This document shows, piece after piece, positions 8,800-18,413 of a stretch of 64,000 bases of DNA. Below the pieces are notes generated by a model that saw only the letters and a list, made by a program, of their open reading frames with translations, was not told the DNA's origin and made no database searches. This stretch comes from Halobacterium zhouii (GTDB lineage: Archaea; Halobacteriota; Halobacteria; Halobacteriales; Halobacteriaceae): contig NZ_CP089593.1 of the NCBI RefSeq assembly GCF_021249405.1, positions 1,054,001 through 1,118,000 on the forward strand, read 5' to 3'. A program made the position numbers and the translations under genes. Numbering within the stretch: the stretch's first letter is position 1; each line of letters starts with the position of its first letter.

Positions 8800-10572
8800 A
8801 TGTCGTCTTCGTCGCTGGTCGTTCTCGCGGTCGCGGGAGCCACGCTCGCCGTCGCGGCAGCCGTCCCGCGCCTCCGACGACCCGCGCTCCTCTCAGTTGG
8901 CACGCCGCTCGCTGCGTTACTCGGCCTGGTCGCCGCACTGTTCGCGGGATTCGTCTCCATCTACGACGTGCTCGCGTACGCTCCGGTGCTCGTCGTCGGC
9001 GCCGCGACTGCTGCCGCGCTCGCGACTGGAGAGGGACGAGCGTTCGTCCGGCGCGTCCGCTCCCGACTCCTGTTCGGCGTGCCCTGGGGGACGGCGCTCG
9101 TCACCGCGTTCGTCGTCGCGTTCTACGTCTACGTCCAGTTCGGATTCCGGGGGCTCACCTCTCCGCTCGTCGTGCCGTTCGTCTCGTGGTCGTACTACTA
9201 CCCGCTGGGCGTGCTCACCGCGCCGTTCGCGCACGCCGGCCTCGGCCACCTCACGGGGAACGTCATCGGCACGCTCGCGTTCGCGCCACTCGCCGAGTAC
9301 GCCTTCTCGCACTACCCCACTGGACGCGGGAATTCATCGTTCGGGTCGTGGCGGACGAACCCCTACGTCCGGGCGTTCGTTCTGTTCCCCCTGGGCGTTC
9401 TCGCCGTGGCCCTCCTCTCCGGCGTCTTCGCGTGGGGTGCGACAATCGGGTTCTCGGGCGTCGTGTACGCGTTCGCCGGGTTCGCGCTCGTCCGCTACCC
9501 GCTGGCCACGGTGGTCGCGGTCACCGCTCGCAGCGTCGTCTCCGTGCTCTTGGAGACGCTCCAGAACCCGATCGTCTACGCGAACCCGTCGCCGTCGTTC
9601 GGCGCGCCGTGGTGGGCAGGCATCGCCGTGCAGGGCCACCTGTTCGGCTTCCTCCTCGGCGCACTGCTCGCCGGCGCGCTCGTCGCGCGCCGCGGGAACC
9701 GGCCGTCCGGCGCACGCGTCTGGTTCGGGGGGCTCGTACTCCTCACCTCGTTGTCGCTCTGGGCGGTCTGGTGGTACGGAGTGAGCACCCAGTACGTCCT
9801 CTACCGGGCTGTCGGCGTTCTCCTCGTCGCCGGCGTCGCGGCGCTGCTCGCGGCGGTCGTGCGGGCCGGCGACCGAACCCTGGTGAGCGACCTCACTACG
9901 CGACGGGTCGCGTTCTCGTTGCTCCTGTTGCCGATTCTCACGATGTCACTGGTCGCCGTTCCCGTGAACCTCACGACCGTTCAGGACGCCGGGCTTCCCG
10001 GCGACCCCGTCGAGATCCGGGACTACCGAGTCACGTACGCCGAGGACGTCACGAACGAACGCGTCGGAGCGGTCGACGTGCCGTACTTCGAGCAGGTGAC
10101 GAACGTCTCCGCGAGCGGGGTGGTCGTCGCCAACCCCGACCGGAACATCTGGGCCGAGCGGGTATCAGCGGGCGCGCTCGCGTTCTGGGGCGACCACGCG
10201 GTGACCGTCGGCGGCCTCGGATGGGAGGAGACGGTCTGGGTGCACCGCCGCGGCTGGGTGCCGACCGGAGCACACCCCGTCTACAACGTCTACGTCGAAC
10301 CTGAGAACGGGGATTTACGGCCCGTGTTCGCCTCGCAGAGTGCCACCGCCGACCCGGTCGTCGCGGGACGCAGCGTCCGCGTGGACGCACGCGAGGGCGC
10401 GTTCGGCCTCCGAGTCTTGCGGAACGGCTCGGTCCTCTCGAGCGTCGGCATACCCGCACAGAACGAGACGGTGACTGCTGCCGGCCTCACATTCGTCCGG
10501 AACGGGTCGCGGGTCGTCGTCGTAAACGGCGACACCAGAGTCACGATCGCCCACGAGGAACAGTACCAGTAG
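8800..10572 (+). CDS. Rhomboid family intramembrane serine protease with large C-terminal soluble domain
   Basis: The 590-residue protein has multiple hydrophobic helices in its first about 370 residues. It carries the rhomboid catalytic Ser in GFSG (about Ser219) and the catalytic His in QGHLFGFLLGA (about His280), plus HAGLGHLTGN before them. The region between HLTGN and GFSG holds a polar loop. After the last helix (VAFSLLLLPILTMSLVAVPVN) about 200 residues form a beta-rich soluble domain that is probably outside the cell. Rhomboids cleave transmembrane helices; the substrate is unknown. The starting ATG follows a short AT-rich leader. Confidence 0.88.
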   Translation: MSSSSLVVLAVAGATLAVAAAVPRLRRPALLSVGTPLAALLGLVAALFAGFVSIYDVLAYAPVLVVGAATAAALATGEGRAFVRRVRSRLLFGVPWGTALVTAFVVAFYVYVQFGFRGLTSPLVVPFVSWSYYYPLGVLTAPFAHAGLGHLTGNVIGTLAFAPLAEYAFSHYPTGRGNSSFGSWRTNPYVRAFVLFPLGVLAVALLSGVFAWGATIGFSGVVYAFAGFALVRYPLATVVAVTARSVVSVLLETLQNPIVYANPSPSFGAPWWAGIAVQGHLFGFLLGALLAGALVARRGNRPSGARVWFGGLVLLTSLSLWAVWWYGVSTQYVLYRAVGVLLVAGVAALLAAVVRAGDRTLVSDLTTRRVAFSLLLLPILTMSLVAVPVNLTTVQDAGLPGDPVEIRDYRVTYAEDVTNERVGAVDVPYFEQVTNVSASGVVVANPDRNIWAERVSAGALAFWGDHAVTVGGLGWEETVWVHRRGWVPTGAHPVYNVYVEPENGDLRPVFASQSATADPVVAGRSVRVDAREGAFGLRVLRNGSVLSSVGIPAQNETVTAAGLTFVRNGSRVVVVNGDTRVTIAHEEQYQ

Positions 10573-10591
10573 TCGGGCCCCTGGAGCGCCG

Positions 10592-11203
10592 TCACGCCCA
10601 CTCGACTCTGAACACTTCCACGTCGAGGGTCTCGCGCTCGCGCTCGTGGAAGTCGAACTGGTGGTCGACGTCGAACTCGGCGGCGAACGCGTGCGTAACC
10701 TCGCCGCCGGCGTCGGCCGCGAAGGACTCCACGAACTCGCGGCTTCCCGCGTTGTGTATCGAGTACGAGACCGACGCGAGTTCGCTCGCGGTGGCCAGGA
10801 ACCCGCGGTCCGCGTGGCGGTTGCCGCGTTGCGCGCCGAACGGCGGGTTCATGACGACCGTGTCCACGTCTGCGAACGGCGGTCGCGTGGCGTCCCCTCG
10901 GATCCAGTCGACTGCCACGTCGGGGTCGATAGCGCGCTCGTTCTCTTGTGCAACGGTGAGCGCGTCGGAATCGCGCTCGACGCCGACGACGCGTTCGGGT
11001 TCACAGGTTGCCGCGCCGAGCGCGAGCACGCCGGTTCCCGCACCGAGGTCCGCAACCACGCGGCCCGCGACGTCGTCGTGGAGGGTCGCGAGGTGGAGCA
11101 GGTGGGCCGCGACGTCCGCGGGCGTGGGGTACTGCTCGAGAGCCACACTCGGGTCCCGGAACCCCTCGACTGCGGCGAGTTGTTGTTCGAGCGCGCGCTT
11201 CAT
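10592..11203 (-). CDS. METTL5-like N6-adenine (RNA/DNA) methyltransferase
   Basis: The 203-residue protein starts MKRALEQQLAAVEGF. It has the SAM-binding glycine motif DLGAGTGVLALGA (motif I), the acidic motif VVGVERD, and the catalytic NPPFGAQ for N6-adenine methylation. YPTPADVAAHLLHLA before motif I is characteristic of archaeal METTL5-like proteins, which methylate an adenine in small-subunit rRNA. The longer frame upstream overlaps the neighbouring gene in another frame and was rejected. Confidence 0.87.
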   Translation of the reverse strand: MKRALEQQLAAVEGFRDPSVALEQYPTPADVAAHLLHLATLHDDVAGRVVADLGAGTGVLALGAATCEPERVVGVERDSDALTVAQENERAIDPDVAVDWIRGDATRPPFADVDTVVMNPPFGAQRGNRHADRGFLATASELASVSYSIHNAGSREFVESFAADAGGEVTHAFAAEFDVDHQFDFHERERETLDVEVFRVEWA

Positions 11204-11256
11204 GCGGGGAGAAGGAGTCGAGGCGCGAAGAAGGCTGTGCTCGGCGGAGCGGCTGG

Positions 11257-11652
11257 TCAGTCCAGTGACAGACCGTCGACGTCGAGTGCGACACCTTCGC
11301 GGTCGGCGCGTTCGCGCAGGGCGTCGATGGCCGGGCGGACTTTCTCCGGGGACGTGACGTCGTCGACGGTGACGGTGAGCCGGTTCGCGCCGAGGAACGC
11401 GGCGGCGTTCACGAGGTCGCGGAGTCGGTCGGCCTCCTCCTGGGTGGCGAGCGAGCAGTCCTCCGAGAAGCACGCCGTGGCGGCGACTTCGGCGGGCACG
11501 TAGCCCTCTGCTGTGAGGTCACGTGCGAACGTGCGGAGGTCCTCGCGCGTTGCGTCGGCGATAGACTCTGCGTCGATGGAGACGGGCGTTGCGTCGGTCG
11601 GGCGACACTCTTCGACGGCGGTGTTCGTCCCTGAGTGCGGCGTGGTGCTCAT
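11257..11652 (-). CDS. Conserved haloarchaeal hypothetical protein
   Basis: This 131-residue acidic protein starts MSTTPHSGTNTAVEECRPTD. Helical segments include ESIADATREDLRTFARDL and QEEADRLRDLVNAAAFLG. It ends with two short alpha/beta units (RLTVTVDDVTSPEKVRPAID). No catalytic motif was recognised. A TATA box (TTTGTATATC, 11671-11680) lies 20-28 bp upstream of the ATG, so the mRNA is probably leaderless and the Arg/His-rich extension upstream is not translated. Confidence 0.65.
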   Translation of the reverse strand: MSTTPHSGTNTAVEECRPTDATPVSIDAESIADATREDLRTFARDLTAEGYVPAEVAATACFSEDCSLATQEEADRLRDLVNAAAFLGANRLTVTVDDVTSPEKVRPAIDALRERADREGVALDVDGLSLD

Positions 11653-11670
11653 ACACACGGATACACAGTG

Positions 11671-11680
11671 GATATACAAA
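11671..11680 (-). promoter_or_regulatory. TATA box for the gene ending at 11257
   Basis: On the minus strand the sequence reads TTTGTATATC, 20-28 bp upstream of the start codon at 11652. The spacing fits a leaderless transcript. Confidence 0.55.
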
Positions 11681-11822
11681 AACCTTTGCTGATGCACAAT
11701 GGTAATACAGGGGCGAGGGTGGTGATGACGAAGCGAGTGCTCCGACTGTGGGTGCACCGAGAGAAACGGCAAAAGAGTCGCCGGCAGTATTCGATTTCAG
11801 TCAGCCCGGACGCGGTCGAGGG

Positions 11823-12860
11823 CTACCAGGTGCCGTGGAACGTGTCGAACGAGAGGTCCTCGAGTGGCTTGTTGCCGACCGCGATCTCGTACTCGCCGGG
11901 CGTCAGCATCGGCTTGTGGAACTGCGGCCCGTCGTCGGTCGTGATGCGCGGACAGCCCGTGTTCACGAACGCGTCCATGTCGAAGTTCCGGAGGCGGTCC
12001 GGGGTGACCTCGTCCATCGTGATGAGGTAGGCGTTGTCGTTGTTCTCGACGATCTCGTTGGCCTGGTCCCAGCGCCCCTGCCCGATCTTCGTGCAGAAGA
12101 TGACGCCCCACTTCTCGGCGTCCATCGCCTTGTGGACCGACGCGTAGCGCTGCTTGAGGAACTTCTCGGTGTCCGCGACCGAGACAGCGTTGTTCACGGG
12201 GTCCGCGATGACGACGTGTTTCTCTGGGTGTTCCATCGCGAGTCCGAGCGGGTGGAACTTCCCGCCGCCGACGTACAGCACCTGGTCGGCGTCGATGTCC
12301 GCGCTCGCGTAGTTACAGCCCAGCACCTGCCCCTCGTTGGTGAGGCGGTCGTCTCCACGACGCGTGTGCACGTCGAAGCCCCGCTCCTCCAGCCACTCCC
12401 GCATCTCCTCGAAGCGGTTCATGTGCTGGGCGGTCGTTACCAGGCCCACGTCCCCGACCTCGAGTTCCTCCATGGACTCCTCCATGATGGGCTCGACGTC
12501 CACGTTCGAGAACAGCGGCACGTAGATGATCTTCTCGGAGTCCTTCATCGGGGAGTGGCCGAAGTGGACGAACACGTCCGTCCGGCGCATCATGTACGTG
12601 TCGAGGTCGCAGGCGCCGTAACACGGCTGTCCCGAGATGAGTACGCGCACGTCCTCGGGCAGCAACTCGCGGAGGTCGTCTGCCACGGCGGGCGCGCGCC
12701 GCTTCAGACCCTCCGGGAACTGCAGGCCGACCTTCTCGGCGTCGCGCTCCTCGACGGCGTCAACGATGCGGTCGAGTTCGTAGTCCCACGTCCGGTCTCG
12801 CTTCAGGGATAGACCCGTGTTCCGGAGGTCCCCGTCCGAACGCGTCTCCTCTTGGCTCAT
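11823..12860 (-). CDS. dph2: Diphthamide biosynthesis enzyme Dph2
   Basis: The 345-residue protein begins MSQEETRSDGDLRN. It has three widely spaced cysteines in the archaeal Dph2 contexts QPCYGAC (about C80), LGCNYAS (about C182) and NTGCPRI (about C303). They ligate the 4Fe-4S cluster that cleaves SAM to a 3-amino-3-carboxypropyl radical, the first step of diphthamide formation on elongation factor 2. Length and motif order are normal. An 18-residue in-frame extension is not family-like and was dropped. Confidence 0.94.
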   Translation of the reverse strand: MSQEETRSDGDLRNTGLSLKRDRTWDYELDRIVDAVEERDAEKVGLQFPEGLKRRAPAVADDLRELLPEDVRVLISGQPCYGACDLDTYMMRRTDVFVHFGHSPMKDSEKIIYVPLFSNVDVEPIMEESMEELEVGDVGLVTTAQHMNRFEEMREWLEERGFDVHTRRGDDRLTNEGQVLGCNYASADIDADQVLYVGGGKFHPLGLAMEHPEKHVVIADPVNNAVSVADTEKFLKQRYASVHKAMDAEKWGVIFCTKIGQGRWDQANEIVENNDNAYLITMDEVTPDRLRNFDMDAFVNTGCPRITTDDGPQFHKPMLTPGEYEIAVGNKPLEDLSFDTFHGTW

Positions 12861-13140
12861 TGTGTATTCACACTCACCTCGTTCGTTTAACCTCGGCGGT
12901 TCCGCGGCCACGACGAACCCTCAGCCGTCGTGGAGACACGCTCGTAGGTCTCCCTCAGGTGCGCCTCCGCGTTCCACGCGGACTCGACCATTGGCGCCGT
13001 CCGCTCCCTGCGAATCCACCTCGGAGTGTCGGGCGAGGGATACGCGCACCGAGGAATCGGCGCAAATCGCCACATTTCCTCGTGAACAACTTTCAACAAG
13101 GCGGTCATGGTGGGTAACGCTTATCCGTGGCTTGTCGTTT

Positions 13141-14280
13141 ATGCGGGGTGTGTCCGATAACACTCGACGCGAGAGCGACGCGAGCGTATCAGGTGATACG
13201 GGTCATTCCGCATCGACACGCCGCGCCTTCATTGGCGCGACAGGTACCGCAGCCGCGAGTTCACTCGCCGGCTGTACGGGCATCCTCGGCGGTGCAGGCG
13301 GCGGGGACGTCCTCCGCGTGACCGTCTGGAGTGGGAACTACGCAGAGCGCTTCGAGAAGGCGATCAAGCCCATCTTCGAGTCCCGCTTCGACGCCACCCT
13401 CCAGCTCAACTCCGGGTGGAACTCCCTGCTCGCGAAGATCAAGTCCTCACCACCGGACAACCCGCCGTTCGACGTCACCGTGACGGTCGAACCCATCTAC
13501 TACAACGGCCGGAAGCAGGGGCTCTTCGAACCGCTCCGCTACGACGAGAACATCCCGAACATCGAGGGCGTCATGCAACACTACAAGGACATTCGTCCTA
13601 TCTCCCACGGCGCTCCCGTGGACGGAGCGCCCCTCACAATCCTCTACAACAACTCCCTCGAGAAGCCGGTGGACACCTGGAGCGACTTCACCAGTGACTT
13701 CGTCAAACAGTCCAACGGCGTGGGCGTCGACTCCGGGTTCTGGATCTACCCGCTGCTCAGCGCGGCCGTCGGTACGGACGCCGCGCCCGGCGCGCAGGAA
13801 CTCTATCAGAAGGCCGACCACGAGGAACTCATCAACACCATCGAGCAGTGGCCGATCACGGGCTGGGCGTCCTCGGGGACCGACGTCTGGCAGCAGTTCC
13901 GGAACGGCATCATCGACGCCGCGCAGTGGTACTTCGGCCAGGTGTACTACGACATCGACAAGCACGAGGACATCTCCTTCGCGATGCCGGAGACGAACGC
14001 CGGCTACATGGACAACTGGGCGGTCGTCCGGGGCACCGACAAGCGCACGCTCGGCGAGAAGTTCATCAACATGCTCCTCGACCCCGAGGTCCAGAGCAAG
14101 TGGTCGGAGGAACATCCGCTGTTCTTCACCACCAAGGAGATGGAGTACGCGGGTGACCTCAGCAACTACCTGCCGACCAACGAGGAGGAGGCGAAGAAGA
14201 TGTCCATCCCGCAGTGGGAGCAGGTGGCACCGTACTCCGACAAGTTCTCTACGAAGTTCAAGCGGATGAAGACCCAGTAG
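13141..14280 (+). CDS. ABC transporter substrate-binding lipoprotein (PotD-like, Tat exported)
   Basis: The 379-residue protein has a twin-arginine signal (STRRAFIGATG), a hydrophobic stretch and a lipobox LAGC. It is therefore exported folded and lipid-anchored, the usual haloarchaeal strategy. The mature part is a periplasmic-binding-protein fold of the spermidine/putrescine/Fe type (VTVWSGNYAERFEKA and later FGQVYYDIDKHEDISFAMPE). It is the first gene of a four-gene importer operon; the ATPase starts 4 bp after its stop. The true ligand could be a polyamine or another small organic cation. Confidence 0.9.
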   Translation: MRGVSDNTRRESDASVSGDTGHSASTRRAFIGATGTAAASSLAGCTGILGGAGGGDVLRVTVWSGNYAERFEKAIKPIFESRFDATLQLNSGWNSLLAKIKSSPPDNPPFDVTVTVEPIYYNGRKQGLFEPLRYDENIPNIEGVMQHYKDIRPISHGAPVDGAPLTILYNNSLEKPVDTWSDFTSDFVKQSNGVGVDSGFWIYPLLSAAVGTDAAPGAQELYQKADHEELINTIEQWPITGWASSGTDVWQQFRNGIIDAAQWYFGQVYYDIDKHEDISFAMPETNAGYMDNWAVVRGTDKRTLGEKFINMLLDPEVQSKWSEEHPLFFTTKEMEYAGDLSNYLPTNEEEAKKMSIPQWEQVAPYSDKFSTKFKRMKTQ

Positions 14281-14284
14281 TCAG

Positions 14285-15421
14285 ATGGCATCTGTCACAC
14301 TCGACGACTTGACCAAGCAGTACGGAGACTTGACCGCCGTCGACGACCTCGACCTCGACGTCAGGGACGGCGAACTCCTCTGCCTGCTCGGCCCCTCCGG
14401 TTGCGGCAAGTCGACGACCCTCCGGATGCTCGGCGGCCTCGAGTCGCCGAGCGGGGGCGACGTTCACATCGGCGAGGAGCGCGTCACCGACCAGCCACCG
14501 TACGACCGCGACACCTCGATGGTGTTCCAGTCGTGGGCGCTATTCCCCCACAAGTCGGTGCTCGAGAACGTCGCGTTCGGCCTGAAGATGGCTGGCGTCG
14601 GCGCCGAGGAACGACGCGAGAGCGCCCGCGAGATGCTGTCGGTCGTCGAGATGAGTGAGTTCGCGGACAGCGACCCCGTGGACCTCTCCGGCGGGCAGAA
14701 ACAGCGCGTCGCGCTCGCGCGCTCGCTCGCCATCGAACCCTCGGTCCTCCTGCTCGACGAACCGCTGTCGAACCTCGACAAGCGACTCCGCGAGCAGATG
14801 CAACTCGAATTGCGGAACATCCACGAGGAGGTCGAGACGACGTTCGTCCACGTCACGCACGACCAGAACGAGGCGTTCACGCTCGCCGACCGCATCGGCA
14901 TCATGAACGACGGCGAGATCGAGCAGGTCGGCCCGCCCCGAGAGGTGTACGACAACCCGGTGAGCCTCTTCGTCGAGGAGTTCCTCGGCGACACCAATCT
15001 CGTTGACGCGACCGTCCAGGCGACCATCGACGGCGGCGTCGTCGCAGAAACCGAGTTCGAAACGGACATCGAAGTGCCGACGGCGCCGGGCGAAGTCGGA
15101 CCCGGTGACCCGCTCACCATCTCGTTCCGCCCCGAGGAACTCACCGTCGACCACGTGGTCGCGGACGGCGGTCAGCGCACCGCCAGCGACGTGAGCGACG
15201 AGATCACGACCTCCCTCGAGGGGACCATCACGGACGTCCTCTACCGCGGGTCGTCGGTCCGGTTCTACGTCGAAATCGGCGACGCCGGCGTGTTCTTCGA
15301 GCAGAGCGTCGGCGCCGACACCGAGTTCGAGGTCGGGGACAGCGTCAGTGTGTCCTGGGACCCCGACGACCTCCTCGTCTTCTCGGCGGGTGACCGTGTC
15401 GGCGGGGGTGGTTCCGAGTGA
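14285..15421 (+). CDS. potA: ABC transporter ATP-binding protein (PotA-like)
   Basis: The 378-residue protein has Walker A GPSGCGKST (about residues 36-44), Q-loop FQSWALFPH, signature LSGGQKQR, Walker B LLLDEPLSNLD and the H-loop VTHDQNEA. A C-terminal TOBE domain starts around residue 250. Its nearest functional class is the PotA/FbpC family energising import of polyamines or related solutes. The stop overlaps the GTG of the next gene (GTGA), showing tight coupling. Confidence 0.93.
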   Translation: MASVTLDDLTKQYGDLTAVDDLDLDVRDGELLCLLGPSGCGKSTTLRMLGGLESPSGGDVHIGEERVTDQPPYDRDTSMVFQSWALFPHKSVLENVAFGLKMAGVGAEERRESAREMLSVVEMSEFADSDPVDLSGGQKQRVALARSLAIEPSVLLLDEPLSNLDKRLREQMQLELRNIHEEVETTFVHVTHDQNEAFTLADRIGIMNDGEIEQVGPPREVYDNPVSLFVEEFLGDTNLVDATVQATIDGGVVAETEFETDIEVPTAPGEVGPGDPLTISFRPEELTVDHVVADGGQRTASDVSDEITTSLEGTITDVLYRGSSVRFYVEIGDAGVFFEQSVGADTEFEVGDSVSVSWDPDDLLVFSAGDRVGGGGSE

Positions 15422-16326
15422 GTGGTCTCTTCGGAGACTCCGCGTTCGAGTGGTTCGGAGAGAAGATCAAGAGCCGTGGCTCCCGGAACATCTTCCTGGT
15501 GGCCCCGCTCGCGGCGTTCGAGCTCGTGTTCTTCCTGATTCCGTTCCTCATCCTCGTTCGGATGAGCCTGAACGCGAACGTCGACCCGGGATTCTACGCG
15601 TCCGCGTTCACGCTCGAGGGCTACCGCGCCGTCCTCGAATCCAGCCTCTACCACCAGCTCATCATCTTCTCGTTCAAACTCGGCGTCGTCGCGACGGTCC
15701 TCGCCGTGGGGCTCGCGCTGTTCTACGCGTACGCCGCGTACCAAGCGGAGGGATTCCGACAGTCCGTGTTGCTGTTCTCGGTCATTCTCCCTCTGTTGAC
15801 GACGCTCGTCGTGAAGACGTACGCGTGGCGGCCACTTCTCGCACCCAACGGCGTGCTGAACGACATCCTGCTCGGACTGGGCGTCATCGGAACCCCGATA
15901 TCGTTCGCTCCGGGCATCGTCGGGACGCTCGTCGGCCAGGTGTACATCGTCTTCCCGTACGCCGTGCTCGCCATCTACAGCGTGCTGACGACGATGGACT
16001 GGGACACCGTCGAGGCCGCCCGCGACCTCGGCGCGTCACGGCCGCGGTCGTTCTTCGAGGTCGTCGTCCCCGAGGTACTCCCCGGCATCGCGGTCGCAAC
16101 CGTCATGTCGTTCGCGTGGAGCGTCGGCGCGTACGCCGCGCCATCCCAGTTGGGGTCCGGCCAGCAGACGACGTTCGCGATGGAGATAGAGAGCCTGATG
16201 CTCACGCAGTTCGACTACCCGACCGGCGCCGCGTTCAGCCTCCTGATGCTCGGCGGGATGCTCGTGGTGTCCCTCGCCGTGATGCGACTCCTCACCGGAT
16301 CCATCGGAGGTGTCCAGAATGTCTAG
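15418..16326 (+). CDS. potB: ABC transporter permease (PotB-like)
   Basis: This 302-residue membrane protein starts with GTG inside the potA stop. It has about six hydrophobic helices; the first is NIFLVAPLAAFELVFFLIPF. The EAA loop motif (EAARDLGASRPRSFFEVVVP) contacts the ATPase. It forms the transmembrane channel with the permease encoded next. Length and topology are typical of the PotB/ModB class. Confidence 0.92.
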   Translation: MSGLFGDSAFEWFGEKIKSRGSRNIFLVAPLAAFELVFFLIPFLILVRMSLNANVDPGFYASAFTLEGYRAVLESSLYHQLIIFSFKLGVVATVLAVGLALFYAYAAYQAEGFRQSVLLFSVILPLLTTLVVKTYAWRPLLAPNGVLNDILLGLGVIGTPISFAPGIVGTLVGQVYIVFPYAVLAIYSVLTTMDWDTVEAARDLGASRPRSFFEVVVPEVLPGIAVATVMSFAWSVGAYAAPSQLGSGQQTTFAMEIESLMLTQFDYPTGAAFSLLMLGGMLVVSLAVMRLLTGSIGGVQNV

Positions 16327-17128
16327 GGTGACCCGCGAGCGCGCCGAAGACGCGCTGTTCCGCGCTGGCTACTGGCTGGTGTTCGCGGTCGCAATGTTGC
16401 CCATCGTGGTCGTGTTCGTCACATCCTTCCAGCAGGGCCAGTACCTCACGTTCCCACCGAGCGAGTTCAGCCTGCAGTGGTACACCCAGTTCTTCTCCAG
16501 TAGCAAGTGGTTGAGTGCGGTTCGCGACAGCATCATCATCGGCGTCGGCGCGTCCGTCCTCGCCACCACGCTCGGCGTCACGGGCTCGCTCGCCGTGCAG
16601 CGCTCGGACTCGGTGCTGGCGCGCATTCTGCCGCCCATCATCCTCCTTCCGCTCCTCCTCCCGCCGGTGGTCATCGGGCTGACGCTGCTCATCTACTTCA
16701 ACAGCATCGGCTTCATGAACGCCTACCTGAACATCATCGTCGCGCACACGCTGTGGGCGACGCCGCTCGTGTTCTTCATCATGCAGTCGGTGTTCGCCCG
16801 GTTCGACTGGAGTCTGCGCGACGCCGGCATGGACCTCGGTGCGTCCCCGGGTCGCGTGTTCTACCACGTCGTCTTGCCGAACGTCCGGAGCGGCGTCATC
16901 ATCTCCGGCGTGGTGGCGTTCATCGTGAGCCTCCAGGAGTTCATCATGGCGCTGTTCCTCAAGAGCTTCACCGTGAAGACAGTGCCAGTGCTCGCCTGGC
17001 AGTCACTCCAGTCGTCGCTCACGCCGATAGTGAGCGTGGTGTCCACGTTCCTCGTCGGCGCGTCCGTCCTCGGGGTGTTGATCGCGACCACGCTGATGAA
17101 CATCGAGTGGCTGGCCGAACAGCTCTGA
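16319..17128 (+). CDS. potC: ABC transporter permease (PotC-like)
   Basis: The 269-residue permease has six predicted helices (for example LVFAVAMLPIVVVFV near the N-terminus) and the EAA-type loop RDAGMDLGASPGRVFYHVVLP. The ATG lies within the last codons of the upstream permease, so translation is coupled. It completes the binding protein-ATPase-two permease set of the operon. Confidence 0.92.
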   Translation: MSRVTRERAEDALFRAGYWLVFAVAMLPIVVVFVTSFQQGQYLTFPPSEFSLQWYTQFFSSSKWLSAVRDSIIIGVGASVLATTLGVTGSLAVQRSDSVLARILPPIILLPLLLPPVVIGLTLLIYFNSIGFMNAYLNIIVAHTLWATPLVFFIMQSVFARFDWSLRDAGMDLGASPGRVFYHVVLPNVRSGVIISGVVAFIVSLQEFIMALFLKSFTVKTVPVLAWQSLQSSLTPIVSVVSTFLVGASVLGVLIATTLMNIEWLAEQL

Positions 17129-17186
17129 GCCGGCGCGAACACCCCTTCCGGCAGGCCTAAAGGGTGACAGCACCAACGGTGACTCG

Positions 17187-17585
17187 ATGAGCGTCGACTC
17201 AGACTCTACCGCGAGCGCCCCAGATACAGAGGCCGACGACCTCGCACGCCAGCTCGGCGAGGCCATCCGCGACCTGCCCGAGTACGAGGCGTTCGAGGAG
17301 ACGAAGGCCGCCGTCGAGACGAACGAGGAGGTCCAGGACCGCATCGACGAGTTCGAGTCCCTCCGCCAGGAGTTCATGCTCGCGCGCCAGACCGGCGACG
17401 CCACCCAGGAGGACGTCCAGACCCTCCAGGAGGCCCAGAACCACCTCCACGAGCACCCCGTGATGGCGGAGTATCTGGAGGCCCAGGACGCCCTCCAGGA
17501 CCGCTTCGAGGCACTCAACGACACCATCTCCGAGGAACTCGCCGTCGACTTCGTCGGTGAATCGGGCGCCTGCTGTCAGGACTGA
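17187..17585 (+). CDS. YlbF/YmcA family protein
   Basis: The 132-residue acidic, almost all-helical protein contains ARQLGEAIRDLPEYEAFEETKAA, QDRIDEFESLRQEFM and HPVMAEYLEAQDALQ, the com_ylbF pattern. Bacterial homologues act with RNase Y in mRNA maturation; the archaeal role is unknown. The C-terminus GACCQD has a Cys pair that could bind metal. It is a monocistronic gene with a short leader. Confidence 0.8.
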   Translation: MSVDSDSTASAPDTEADDLARQLGEAIRDLPEYEAFEETKAAVETNEEVQDRIDEFESLRQEFMLARQTGDATQEDVQTLQEAQNHLHEHPVMAEYLEAQDALQDRFEALNDTISEELAVDFVGESGACCQD

Positions 17586-17666
17586 ACCGCGCAACGATTC
17601 CACTCGTTCTCGCCGTCGTATCGCCGTCACCGCTGGCGTTCGTTCCCGTCGCTACTCACGCCAGCG

Positions 17667-18308
17667 CTAGTTCTCGACGACGTCGGCGGCCAGGTTGTGC
17701 GTCGCTCGCCGCAGTCTCTCGGAAGCCGCCTGCTGTGAGACGCCGAGTTCGTCGGCTATCTCCTCGAGAGAGCCCTCGCGGGGCACCCGGAAGTACCCGC
17801 GGTCGAACGCCACAGAGAGGGCCTGCTGCTGGGCGTCGGTGAGCGGGTGCGGGTTCGCGGACTCGGAGTCGTTGTACATGCGGTGGAGCGTGAACGTGAC
17901 GTCGTGGTCGTCGCAGATCGACCGGAACTCCCGCAGCGCCGCCCGCGTGGGGAACCTGACGCGCTGGGTCCACTCGCCGTTCGAGGCCTCCATGTCGAGT
18001 TCTGCGCCGCCGAGTTCCATCCACCGAGGGTAAAGAGACACTTCCGCGCGGTCGGAGACGCGGTATTTGTAGAGATTCCGCTCGGGGAACGACTCCAGTC
18101 GGGCGACGTTCTCGACCGTCGGGTCCTCGCGGAGGGCGGCGTCGAAGGCCGACAGGTCGCCGTCCTCCGCCCACATCACCGTCACGGGGTTCCCGTCCGG
18201 GAGACCGTCGACGGATTCGACGTCGATCCTGACGTCGGGATTCGTCGTCATCGCGTCGTACAGCACCATGCGCGGGGAGGTGAGCGAGAACGCTGCGATG
18301 ACACTCAT
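17667..18308 (-). CDS. Bat-type helix-turn-helix transcriptional regulator
   Basis: From MSVIAAFSLTSPR the 213-residue protein has an N-terminal bacterio-opsin-activator-like sensor fold. The C-terminal HTH_10 domain reads LTDAQQQALSVAFDRGYF and then SLEEIADELGVSQQAASERLRRA. Such regulators are abundant in haloarchaea and bind near target promoters. It is divergent from the MBL-fold hydrolase at 18414, which is a candidate target. A long in-frame extension upstream was rejected as non-protein-like. Confidence 0.85.
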   Translation of the reverse strand: MSVIAAFSLTSPRMVLYDAMTTNPDVRIDVESVDGLPDGNPVTVMWAEDGDLSAFDAALREDPTVENVARLESFPERNLYKYRVSDRAEVSLYPRWMELGGAELDMEASNGEWTQRVRFPTRAALREFRSICDDHDVTFTLHRMYNDSESANPHPLTDAQQQALSVAFDRGYFRVPREGSLEEIADELGVSQQAASERLRRATHNLAADVVEN

Positions 18309-18413
18309 CACGTCGCAGTACCCCTCCAGCGGTGAAAAACGTTCTCTGTGAGGGCGGCATCCCGCGCAGACGACCCCGGAACGCTTACGCGGGCGGCGGT
18401 CCACGCGCCGAAC

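Noticed and set aside
10646..11503. Long plus-strand ORF opposite the METTL5-like methyltransferase
   Set aside because: It is a high-GC antisense shadow: its composition follows the third-position bias of the real gene, with no family motifs.
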